Assembly (NCBI GenBank): GCA_934778125.1
Contig: CAKVOF010000032.1
Coordinates: forward strand, 1-14,976
Origin: an uncultured Clostridia bacterium
GTDB taxonomy: Bacteria; Bacillota; Clostridia; Christensenellales; UBA1242
DNA length: 14,976 nt
Direction of reading: 5' to 3'
Shown here: one piece after another, positions 7,192 to 13,380 of the stretch
Layout: the number at the start of each line of letters is the position of its first letter
How positions within the stretch are numbered: position 1 is the stretch's first letter
Program-made: the position numbers and the translations under genes
Notes under the pieces: generated by a model
Told to the model about the DNA's origin: nothing
What the model saw: the letters and a program-made list of their open reading frames with translations, nothing else
Database searches by the model: none

Positions 7192-8187
7192 TTAATTATT
7201 TTCCATCTTTTTCCCTTCACCTAGTGAATTTCTCATAGAAGTATCCGCAATTATGTTTTGCATTCTATAATAATCCATAACGCCTAATTGGCCTGATCTA
7301 AACGCCACGCTTATTGCCTTTGGAACCTCAGACTCAGCATCAACAAGCCTTGCTCTCATTTCTTGGGTTTTAGCTCTCATTTCTTGTTCAATAGCTATTG
7401 CCATTGCTCTTCTTTCCTCAGCTTTGGAATTGGCTATTTGCATATCAGCATCAGCCCTTTCAGCTAGAAGTTTTGCACCAATGTTTTTGCCAACATCAAC
7501 ATCGGCAATATCAATTGAGATTATATCAAAAGCCGTTCCCTTATCTAATCCCATTTTAAAAATTGTTTTACTAATTATATCTGGATTTTCTAAAACTTGC
7601 GAATGCGTGTTTGCCGATCCCACAGTTGTTACTATGCCCTCACCTATTCTAGCAAGAATTGTGTCTTCCCCGGCTCCACCGATCAACCTTTCAATATTTG
7701 TTCTAACAGTAACCCTAACTTTAACCTTAAGTTCAATACCATCTCTTGCAACAGCACACGTAGCTGGGCTTGTTATAACAACAGGAGTAACACAACTTTG
7801 CACAGCTTTTAATATATCTCTATTTGCTAAATCAATTGCTTTCGCAGTTGATATACTAATTGGTATATTAGCACCTTTCGCTGTTACTAGCGCTTCAACA
7901 ACTTTATCAATATTACCACCAGCCATATAATGCGTTTCTAAGTCGTTAATATCAACATTAACACCAGCTTTTTTCGCAACAATATAGTTATCTACTAATT
8001 TATTATAATTGATTTTACGCAATCTCATCCCAATTAATTTATGCGGAAAAAGATGAGCATTTGATAGCAATGCCCTAAAATACGTGCTTACAGGAAGAAG
8101 CCCAATAAAAATTCCTAGAGCAATTAATAAAATTACTCCGATTATTAACCCAACATATAAACCTGTGTTTGCTAATAAAAATCTCAT
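7192..8187 (-). CDS. floA: Flotillin-like protein FloA
   Basis: FloA (YqfA family, SPFH/band 7) oligomerises at functional membrane microdomains and affects membrane fluidity, signalling and secretion complexes. Starting at the ATG at 8187 the protein is 331 residues, exactly the B. subtilis FloA length. It shows an N-terminal membrane hairpin segment (about residues 10-31), the SPFH core with TVRTNIERLIGGAGEDT and ARIGEGIVTTVGS, and the C-terminal Ala/Glu-rich helix ending in RSGQLGVMDYYRMQNI. An upstream in-frame ATG at 8256 would add 23 residues, but GGAAGG at 8195-8200 supports 8187, and the -10 box lies too close to 8256. The usual partner nfeD (yqeZ) is not adjacent: the gene upstream encodes a NYN protein and is separated by a terminator. 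Confidence 0.96.
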   Translation of the reverse strand: MRFLLANTGLYVGLIIGVILLIALGIFIGLLPVSTYFRALLSNAHLFPHKLIGMRLRKINYNKLVDNYIVAKKAGVNVDINDLETHYMAGGNIDKVVEALVTAKGANIPISISTAKAIDLANRDILKAVQSCVTPVVITSPATCAVARDGIELKVKVRVTVRTNIERLIGGAGEDTILARIGEGIVTTVGSANTHSQVLENPDIISKTIFKMGLDKGTAFDIISIDIADVDVGKNIGAKLLAERADADMQIANSKAEERRAMAIAIEQEMRAKTQEMRARLVDAESEVPKAISVAFRSGQLGVMDYYRMQNIIADTSMRNSLGEGKKMENN

Positions 8188-8194
8188 ATTAATA

Positions 8195-8200
8195 CCTTCC
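8195..8200 (-). promoter_or_regulatory. Ribosome-binding site fixing the floA start
   Basis: GGAAGG on the minus strand, 7 nt before the ATG at 8187. The alternative ATG at 8256 lacks one, so this site decides the 331-residue form. Confidence 0.8.
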
Positions 8201-8267
8201 AAAAAAAATAAAACAAACCAGCATTTTGATTTATTCATTAAATTAAGGTATTCCATTTTTCGATAAT

Positions 8268-8310
8268 ATTATATCATTAATATTAAAAATTTCATAATAA
8301 ATTAAAGCAA
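8268..8310 (-). promoter_or_regulatory. Candidate floA promoter region
   Basis: Two overlapping possibilities on the minus strand: a perfect TATAAT (8268-8273) with a weak -35 TTATGA 18 nt upstream, or TTGCTT (8305-8310), 17 nt, TTTAAT (8282-8287). Either gives a leader of roughly 70-90 nt before the 8187 start. It lies between the NYN-gene terminator and floA. Confidence 0.4.
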
Positions 8311-8323
8311 TTATAAAAAAAAA

Positions 8324-8343
8324 TTGGTGCTACACTGCACCAA
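8324..8343 (-). terminator. Intrinsic terminator after the NYN gene
   Basis: Stem TTGGTGC (8324-8330) / GCACCAA (8337-8343) with a 6-nt loop, followed in minus-strand RNA by nine U (8323-8315). It lies 11 nt after the stop codon of the NYN gene. Confidence 0.88.
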
Positions 8344-8353
8344 AATTTTTTAA

Positions 8354-9226
8354 TTAAATTGCGTTTTTCATATCATCAACAATGTTTTGTAATTCAATAA
8401 AGATTTGGCGAACATCGGCATTTGGACTTTCCAATCCTTCGCCCTTAGAAGTTTCTGATTCAATTAACACTTCTATATCTCTAATTAATTTAACTTTCTT
8501 ATCCATATCTGAATCATTTGAGAAGTCTAACTCGCCATATCTTGTTGTGATATCTCTTAAAGCTTCACTCAATTCTTCATTTGCCGCTAAACTGCTTTCA
8601 TCAGCTTCTTCAGGTTCATTATATCTTGAATTATTTTCACTAACTGATTGTTGTGGAGTTTGAATATATTCTTCAGTTTTAGTAGTTGTTGTTTTAACCG
8701 ATTTCTTTGTTGATGAAGACTTAGTATCTGAAGATGATTTCCCTTCTGTTTTTTTACGAGTTTTTGGAATATAAACTTCAACTGATTTTGATAAACTCAT
8801 CAAATTGATATGAGCATCAAACATATGATAGTTTAATTCTTGATATAATGTGTTAACATCAATAAGTGTTTTACCGCAACTCTTTAATTCAACAAGGCAA
8901 GGAATTAAATCACCATCGCCGGCAACAATACAAAACGTATCGATTTCTGGTTTTGTGTAGTTTAATTTAATTGCATCAACAACCAAACGAATATCTAATT
9001 GGCTAAATCTCTTCTTAAATCTCATAAATGGTGCAGTTTCATAACCATACTTAGCTATAGCATCACTTAAATAAATATGCTTTCTATCGTTATAACCATA
9101 GAACTTGCAATAAACAACATCTCCTAACTCACTTAATTTAGAATATAGTTCGTTAAAAGCTTCTCCACCAATTCTCACATTATCAACGTCCACTAAAAGA
9201 GCAATTTTTTTACTTTGAATAACCAT
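8354..9226 (-). CDS. NYN (LabA/DUF88-type) PIN-like nuclease domain protein
   Basis: The N-terminal ~150 residues form a NYN domain, a PIN-like fold expected to be a metal-dependent RNase. Acidic residues at the usual places are present: Asp13 and Asp15 in LLVDVDN, Asp78 and Asp84 in LDIRLVVDAI, and Asp104/Asp106 in VAGDGDLIP. After that comes a Ser/Thr/Lys-rich, probably disordered linker (about 153-200, EGKSSSDTKSSSTKK), then an acidic helical C-terminal region (about 210-290) that I do not recognise; it does not look like a LOTUS/OST-HTH domain. The ATG at 9226 overlaps the ogg stop as TAATG, with AAGGAG inside the ogg 3' end, so the two are translationally coupled. The substrate is unknown. 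NYN proteins of this class occur in many Clostridia. A terminator follows. Confidence 0.88.
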   Translation of the reverse strand: MVIQSKKIALLVDVDNVRIGGEAFNELYSKLSELGDVVYCKFYGYNDRKHIYLSDAIAKYGYETAPFMRFKKRFSQLDIRLVVDAIKLNYTKPEIDTFCIVAGDGDLIPCLVELKSCGKTLIDVNTLYQELNYHMFDAHINLMSLSKSVEVYIPKTRKKTEGKSSSDTKSSSTKKSVKTTTTKTEEYIQTPQQSVSENNSRYNEPEEADESSLAANEELSEALRDITTRYGELDFSNDSDMDKKVKLIRDIEVLIESETSKGEGLESPNADVRQIFIELQNIVDDMKNAI

Positions 9227-10074
9227 TATTTTATCTCCTTATTTCTAAACATCCTTTCGTAGTACAAATATTGTTGAGCAAATCCTGATAACTCACCAAA
9301 TTTATTAACAAACCATTCGCTTATTTTTTTAGCACTTGTTTTTTGTAAATTTGTGCCATTTAATTCATTATAAACCTTAACTATCCAAACATCGGCCGGA
9401 AACACATCAGTTTTATGAAAGCCAAAAAGTAAAATACAATCAGCAACTTTTCTTCCAACACCTTTAAGTTTTAACAACTCATTCCTAGCTAAACTAGTTG
9501 GCATATTTTTAATTACATTAATATCAATGCATTTTAATTGCTTAATTGCTTCAACTAAATATGGTGATCTATAACCACATCCAATAGCCCTAAAATCATT
9601 TTCAGATAGGGTTTCCAATTGAGTTAATGTTGGGAAAGCATAATAGGTTTCACAATATGAGCCACACATTTTACAAATTGAATTAATAATTTTTTTAATC
9701 CGTGGAATATTATTATTTGCTGAAATAATAAAAGATATTATCATTTCCAAAGGATCAGAGTTTAAAATTCTAATTCCATGACCAAATTTAATGGCATCAT
9801 CTAAAGCGAACTTACTACTTAGTTCGCCCTTTATTCTAGCATAATCACAATCAAAATCAAAGTATTTTTTAATAAAATTTACATCTTTACAAAAAATTTT
9901 TGTTGTGGCTTTTTGACAATAAACTTCCACTTTTTGGTTTTTAGCATATATTAAGTAGCCAAAACTCGTTTTTTCAAAACGAAAGAGTTGCCCACACTCT
10001 AAAATATGCTTCATATTAAAATCATCATTATTTTTAACTTCTAATCCACCATTTATCTCTTTAAAATCTACCAT
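9226..10074 (-). CDS. ogg: 8-oxoguanine DNA glycosylase/AP lyase (OGG1-type, clostridial)
   Basis: Bifunctional base-excision enzyme that removes 8-oxoguanine paired with C and cleaves the abasic site. The 282-residue protein resembles eukaryotic OGG1 and the clostridial Ogg: N-terminal CGQLFRF (27-33, matching the GQxFRW motif), ISANNNIPRI (117-126), a helix-hairpin-helix LKGVGRKVADCI (203-214) with catalytic Lys209, and PADVW with catalytic Asp228. Both catalytic residues are thus present. The ATG at 10074 lacks a recognisable Shine-Dalgarno, and its upstream region is the rpmA terminator. A later Met21 would cut into the N-terminal domain and also has no ribosome-binding site, so 10074 is kept. 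It overlaps the NYN gene at its 3' end. Expression probably depends on readthrough from rpmA. Confidence 0.93.
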   Translation of the reverse strand: MVDFKEINGGLEVKNNDDFNMKHILECGQLFRFEKTSFGYLIYAKNQKVEVYCQKATTKIFCKDVNFIKKYFDFDCDYARIKGELSSKFALDDAIKFGHGIRILNSDPLEMIISFIISANNNIPRIKKIINSICKMCGSYCETYYAFPTLTQLETLSENDFRAIGCGYRSPYLVEAIKQLKCIDINVIKNMPTSLARNELLKLKGVGRKVADCILLFGFHKTDVFPADVWIVKVYNELNGTNLQKTSAKKISEWFVNKFGELSGFAQQYLYYERMFRNKEIK

Positions 10075-10085
10075 AAAATAATAAA

Positions 10086-10115
10086 AGGTTTACAAGCAAA
10101 TACACTTGTAAACCT
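10086..10115 (-). terminator. Intrinsic terminator after rpmA with alternative pairing
   Basis: Perfect 11-bp stem AGGTTTACAAG (10086-10096) / CTTGTAAACCT (10105-10115), 8-nt loop, followed by U4-A-UU-A-UUUU in minus-strand RNA. The left RNA arm contains a tandem AGGTTAGGTT, so the right arm can pair with either copy; the outer register extends to ATAAAAGGTT / AACCTTTTAT (10081-10124) with a bulge. The hairpin ends only 11 nt before the ogg ATG. Confidence 0.75.
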
Positions 10116-10126
10116 AACCTTTTATA

Positions 10127-10396
10127 TTATAAAACGCTCACTTTTTTCTTAGTTTTTGATGCTTGTTCAAATTTAACAACCCCATCTTTTAGGGCATATA
10201 AAGTGTGGTCTTTTCCGCAACCAACATTAGTTCCTGGGTTAACTTTAGTTCCGCGTTGGCGAATCAATATTGAACCAGCAGTAACTTTTTGGCCATCAGC
10301 TCTTTTAACACCAAGCCTTTTGCTTTCACTATCACGACCGTTCTTACTTGTTCCTTGACCTTTTTTGTGAGCAAACAGTTGAATATTAATAAACAT
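10127..10396 (-). CDS. rpmA: 50S ribosomal protein L27 (bL27) with cleavable N-terminus
   Basis: bL27 reaches the peptidyl-transferase centre with its N-terminal tail. The 89-residue protein begins MFINIQLFAHKKGQGTSKNG: the first eight residues form the Bacillota-type extension ending in a bulky hydrophobic Phe, and cleavage by Prp between Phe8 and Ala9 would expose the conserved AHKKGQG tail. The rest (DSESKRLGVKRADGQKV, IRQRGTKVNPGTNVGCGKDHTL) is highly conserved. The ATG shares its A with the prp stop codon (TAATG). It is the last gene of rplU-prp-rpmA before a terminator. Confidence 0.98.
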   Translation of the reverse strand: MFINIQLFAHKKGQGTSKNGRDSESKRLGVKRADGQKVTAGSILIRQRGTKVNPGTNVGCGKDHTLYALKDGVVKFEQASKTKKKVSVL

Positions 10397-10734
10397 TACC
10401 TTTTCTCCTCTATTTTAATGTAACTTGAATATCCACTTTCCAAATCCTTTAATCCAAGATAAGCTGTTTCTACTATTATAGAACATTTTTCTAATAAACC
10501 TGAGGAAATATTTTTAGATATTTCAAGCTTTAAGTAACCGTCAACATCGTTTTTTGTTACTATCGTTTTTTTTAACCCGACTATGGTTTGAACTCCTAGC
10601 ACCGCAGTTTGAGCAATTGCCGAAACACTTGCACAAAGAATATCGTTTCCATATTCACCAAATCCAGTGTGCCCAGAACATTCAAAACCTATATAATCAC
10701 CAAGGTTGTTTTTATAAAAAATTATATTAGTCAT
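10396..10734 (-). CDS. prp: Ribosomal-processing cysteine protease Prp
   Basis: Prp removes the N-terminal extension of L27 in Bacillota, a step essential in Staphylococcus aureus. The 112-residue product has the family signature SGHTGFGEYGNDILCASVSA (residues 20-39) with the catalytic dyad His22 and Cys34, the same numbering as the S. aureus enzyme. It lies between rplU and rpmA, its invariant place, starting 9 nt after rplU and overlapping rpmA. Its own ribosome-binding site is weak (GTGAG), so it may be translated mainly by coupling to rplU, which would keep the protease less abundant than its substrate; this last point is inference. Confidence 0.97.
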   Translation of the reverse strand: MTNIIFYKNNLGDYIGFECSGHTGFGEYGNDILCASVSAIAQTAVLGVQTIVGLKKTIVTKNDVDGYLKLEISKNISSGLLEKCSIIVETAYLGLKDLESGYSSYIKIEEKR

Positions 10735-10743
10735 AATTTCTCA

Positions 10744-11049
10744 CTATTTAATAGTAACAATTTTTAATGCTGTGTATGGTTGTCTGTGACCTTGCTTTCT
10801 TCTATAATTTTTCTTAGCTTTATATTTGAAAACAACGATTTTATCTTCTTTTCCTTGCTCAACAACTTCTGCTTCAACAGTTTTTCCTTGAACAAGCGGA
10901 TTTCCACAAACAACTTCATTATCGTTAACAAGCATAACAACATCTAAAGTAACTTTGTCGCCAACTTGAGCATTTAATTTCTCAACTTTAACAACATCGT
11001 TTTCAGAAACTTTATATTGTTTGCCACCTGTTTGAATTATAGCGTACAT
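10744..11049 (-). CDS. rplU: 50S ribosomal protein L21 (bL21)
   Basis: Large-subunit protein binding 23S rRNA. The 101-residue protein runs from MYAIIQTGGKQYKV to KNYRRKQGHRQPYTALKI, with the family hallmarks GGKQYKV near the start and the basic KAKKNYRRKQGHRQ segment near the end; length matches E. coli (103 aa). An upstream in-frame GTG at 11076 would read through the ribosome-binding site as coding sequence, so the ATG at 11049, preceded by AGGAGG (11057-11062), is chosen. It leads the rplU-prp-rpmA unit with a near-consensus promoter and a roughly 80-nt leader. Confidence 0.98.
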   Translation of the reverse strand: MYAIIQTGGKQYKVSENDVVKVEKLNAQVGDKVTLDVVMLVNDNEVVCGNPLVQGKTVEAEVVEQGKEDKIVVFKYKAKKNYRRKQGHRQPYTALKIVTIK

Positions 11050-11128
11050 CTTATTCCCTCCTCTAACCAGACTCACTAAACAAAGGCGATTTTAAAAAAA
11101 TACTTAGTTGCCCATTTTATGTGGTACA
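11050..11128 (-). promoter_or_regulatory. rplU 5' leader, candidate L21 autoregulatory leader
   Basis: The predicted transcript has about 79 nt before rplU. ACTAAG (11103-11108) can pair with TTTAGT (11075-11080) across a U/A-rich loop, and ACCA near the 5' end can pair with TGGT just before the ribosome-binding site. Bacillota often have an L21 leader RNA here; I cannot confirm the family match by eye. Confidence 0.35.
11057..11062 (-). promoter_or_regulatory. Ribosome-binding site fixing the rplU start
   Basis: AGGAGG on the minus strand, 7 nt before the ATG at 11049. It falls inside the nine-codon extension that a GTG start at 11076 would create, ruling that start out. Confidence 0.88.
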
Positions 11129-11134
11129 ATGCGA

Positions 11135-11163
11135 ATTTTATCATAAAAAACAACTATTGTCAA
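11135..11163 (-). promoter_or_regulatory. Strong sigma-A promoter of rplU-prp-rpmA
   Basis: On the minus strand a perfect TTGACA (11158-11163), exactly 17 nt, then TAAAAT (11135-11140). It is the best promoter in the window, as expected for ribosomal protein genes. Confidence 0.85.
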
Positions 11164-11182
11164 CTATCATATTAAAAATAAA

Positions 11183-11197
11183 TAATATTTTATATTA
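11183..11197 (-). terminator. Weak candidate terminator after the Smr gene
   Basis: A 6-bp all-AT stem TAATAT (11183-11188) / ATATTA (11192-11197) followed by UUUAUUUUU in minus-strand RNA, about 35 nt past the stop. Stability is low, so readthrough into rplU is likely. Confidence 0.25.
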
Positions 11198-11230
11198 ATG
11201 TTAAAACATAATAAAACTTAGGTGGTGATT

Positions 11231-11572
11231 TTAAAACAATTTAACAATTGTTATTCCTGAATTTAGATTTACTAGTTGACTATTAATGCTTAAGTTTGGA
11301 TATTTTTGCGTTATCTCGCGTTTTGACTCGTTCAAATCAGACCACATTTCTCCCGGAATAAAATCTCTTATTTTTCCATTTGACTTCAACTCTTTTAGTT
11401 TTATTCTAACTTCATTTTTAATAGTACCGCCCACGCCATGAGAACCATATCCGTGAATAACTATTAACACATCAATATCTTCTTTTGGAGCACATTCAAT
11501 CTCTTTTTCGACTAAAAAAATAGCATACTCACACTCTGGTTGATTCTCTTTAACATTTATTACTTTAAACAT
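11231..11572 (-). CDS. Small Smr-domain protein
   Basis: A 113-residue stand-alone Smr (small MutS-related) domain protein. Key stretch: VLIVIHGYGSHGVGGTIKN (residues 35-53), matching the HGxG...G loop of Smr domains, followed by a helix and IRDFIPGEMWSD (69-80). The LDLRG/LDLHG motif seen in full Smr nucleases is not obvious, so nuclease activity is uncertain; nucleic-acid binding is a reasonable inference. Similar short proteins are annotated as Smr/MutS family in Clostridia. The ATG at 11572 overlaps the last 8 nt of rsmD with AAAGG about 10 nt upstream inside rsmD, so it is probably co-translated. It is not MutS2, which is far larger. Confidence 0.72.
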   Translation of the reverse strand: MFKVINVKENQPECEYAIFLVEKEIECAPKEDIDVLIVIHGYGSHGVGGTIKNEVRIKLKELKSNGKIRDFIPGEMWSDLNESKREITQKYPNLSINSQLVNLNSGITIVKLF

Positions 11573-12113
11573 CGTTTCTAACCTTTAAATATTCCACCGA
11601 AATCGTGCCATAATCCTTTCTAGTCACAACTTCCACCTTATCACCAGCACTATATGGCAACTCTCTTAAATGCTCATATATTATAAGCCCGTTTTTATTT
11701 AATATGTTTCCATCCACTATTCTATTAATTGCATCTACTCCAAAAGATGTGTGGTATGGTGGATCTAAATAACAAATGTCAAATCTAATACCTAGGTTTT
11801 GAAATCTATCAATAGCTCTAATGTAATCACAGTTGATTAGTTTGGGTTCAATATTTATTCTTTTATAATTATCTTTAATAATGGCACAACTTTTAGAACT
11901 TTTATCACAAACATAAACATCAGCCCCTCTACTAGTTGCTTCAATTCCAATAGCACCTGTGCCACCAAATAAATCTAAAAATTTTGCATTTCTTAATTGA
12001 AATTGGATTTTACTAAACACCGCCTCTTTAACCTTATCTGTGGTTGGCCTTATTTCATCGCTTTCAAAACTATTAAGTTTTAATGATTTATACTTTCCTG
12101 CAATTACTCTCAT
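11565..12113 (-). CDS. rsmD: 16S rRNA (guanine966-N2)-methyltransferase RsmD
   Basis: Uses S-adenosylmethionine to make m2G966 in 16S rRNA during 30S assembly. The 182-residue protein begins MRVIAGKYKS and has RPTTDKVKEAVFS (22-34), the SAM-binding loop DLFGGTGAIGIEATSRGA (47-64) and the catalytic DPPY (117-120), all typical. An in-frame ATG six codons upstream (12131) has no support; family members start at MRVIAG. There is no Shine-Dalgarno before 12113. Instead the -10 box ends 6 nt before the ATG, so the mRNA may be leaderless. In many Bacillota coaD follows rsmD; here a Smr-domain gene does. Confidence 0.95.
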   Translation of the reverse strand: MRVIAGKYKSLKLNSFESDEIRPTTDKVKEAVFSKIQFQLRNAKFLDLFGGTGAIGIEATSRGADVYVCDKSSKSCAIIKDNYKRINIEPKLINCDYIRAIDRFQNLGIRFDICYLDPPYHTSFGVDAINRIVDGNILNKNGLIIYEHLRELPYSAGDKVEVVTRKDYGTISVEYLKVRNDV

Positions 12114-12119
12114 ATGGTT

Positions 12120-12149
12120 ATGATAGCACACATTTTAACTTTTTAGCAA
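12120..12149 (-). promoter_or_regulatory. rsmD promoter, leaderless geometry
   Basis: On the minus strand TTGCTA (12144-12149), 18 nt, TATCAT (12120-12125) preceded by TGC, an extended -10. Six bases (12114-12119) separate the -10 from the ATG, so a start 7 nt downstream of the -10 falls on the A of ATG. Confidence 0.6.
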
Positions 12150-12212
12150 ATAATAATTGACTTGAGAGATTTAATTATTATTTTAACTTATTTTCTTTGT
12201 GGACAAAACAAA

Positions 12213-12239
12213 AAACAATCCAATAAAATTGGATTGTTT
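12213..12239 (-). terminator. Intrinsic terminator after alr
   Basis: Perfect 12-bp stem AAACAATCCAAT (12213-12224) / ATTGGATTGTTT (12228-12239) with a 3-nt loop, followed in minus-strand RNA by U6-G-U4. It lies 17 nt past the alr stop and ahead of the rsmD promoter. Confidence 0.9.
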
Positions 12240-12256
12240 CCGGTAAAAGATTTTAA

Positions 12257-13339
12257 TTAAACAATTATTGTTTCCATTCTTTTACTTTTCATACTTAACA
12301 AAACTTCATACTCACTTATTTTTAGGACTTTCGCATAATGTTGCAAAGTGATAGTTTTTTGTTCTGCTCTCCCTAGCAAAACAACCTGACTACCAACATA
12401 TACATTGCCACAGTTGCTTAAATCAACCATAAAGCAATCCATTCCAACTTTTCCCACCACTTTACACCACTTATCATTAACCAAAACACTAAAATTATTT
12501 CCCAACTTTCCCGCAAATCCATCTGCATACCCAACTGGAACAACTCCAATTTTCATTGCTTTTTTAGCAATAAATGTTCTTGAATAGCCAACAGATTCAC
12601 CAGCTTTAATATCATGAATTTCCGTGATTAAACTCTTAATTTCCAAAACAGGCTTAAACCCTAAAGACTTTGCATTTCTGGTCAACCCATAAAGTGAAAT
12701 TCCAATCCGCACCATATCGCAATAATACTTAGTTAAATTAGTAGTTTGATAACTGCTTGCACAGTGTATTATTGCATTATTTAATTTACACAATTTTAAC
12801 ACTTCTTTAAACTTTTTAAATTGCTTATCAATAAACTCAACACACTCATTTTTGGTTGCGAAATGAGTAAATACCCCGACAATTTCAACATTTTCACAAT
12901 TTTTTAGATATATTAAAGCCTGTTTTAATTCCCTGACACTTGAAAATCCGTACCTATTTAAACCAGTGTTTATTTTTATATGTATCTTTACTTTTTTACT
13001 CGTGTTTTTAACAATATACTGTGCTTGTGATAATGAAGACACGGTGAGCTCTATATTGTTTTTAACACACCAATCAAGATTGTCTAATACTATTGGGGAT
13101 AGTATTAAAATCTTTTTTTGAGTACACTTTCTTAACGTTTTGGCTTCATTGATATTTGCAACTGCAAAATAATCAACATACTTATCTATAATCCCACTAA
13201 TAGCTTCCATTCCCAACCCATATGCATCAGCTTTCACAACGGAACATAATAAGCAATTCCGCGGAATTATTCGTTGAACCTTATTAACATTGAATAATAA
13301 ATTTTCTTTATTAATTTCATAAGATGTGAAACTTTCCAT
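12257..13339 (-). CDS. alr: Alanine racemase
   Basis: PLP enzyme interconverting L- and D-alanine for peptidoglycan; in spore formers it can also affect germination. The 360-residue protein has the N-terminal TIM-barrel motif SVVKADAYGLG with Lys36 forming the PLP aldimine, INTGLNRYGF (123-132), THFA (158-161), MVRIGISLYG (209-218), and the C-terminal-domain motif GESVGYSRTF with the catalytic Tyr252, followed by VPVGYADGF and GKVGMDCFMVDL. Length is slightly short (usual 365-390) but complete. The ATG at 13339 has no ribosome-binding site; a TATAGA box ends 6 nt upstream. It lies 41 nt after spo0A with no terminator between, so it may also be transcribed from the spo0A promoter. A terminator follows. 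Confidence 0.96.
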   Translation of the reverse strand: MESFTSYEINKENLLFNVNKVQRIIPRNCLLCSVVKADAYGLGMEAISGIIDKYVDYFAVANINEAKTLRKCTQKKILILSPIVLDNLDWCVKNNIELTVSSLSQAQYIVKNTSKKVKIHIKINTGLNRYGFSSVRELKQALIYLKNCENVEIVGVFTHFATKNECVEFIDKQFKKFKEVLKLCKLNNAIIHCASSYQTTNLTKYYCDMVRIGISLYGLTRNAKSLGFKPVLEIKSLITEIHDIKAGESVGYSRTFIAKKAMKIGVVPVGYADGFAGKLGNNFSVLVNDKWCKVVGKVGMDCFMVDLSNCGNVYVGSQVVLLGRAEQKTITLQHYAKVLKISEYEVLLSMKSKRMETIIV

Positions 13340-13380
13340 ACATATTCTATATGAAAATTTAAGATAAAAATGTGATACTT

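Noticed and set aside
10127..10396. L27 N-terminal extension as a novelty
   Set aside because: This is the established Bacillota arrangement with Prp encoded next to it; all expected residues are present.
11239..11255. Same 17-nt string as at 2583-2599 (around AACAATTGTT)
   Set aside because: One copy codes for the end of the Smr protein and the string is short and AT-rich, so chance is more likely than a shared site.
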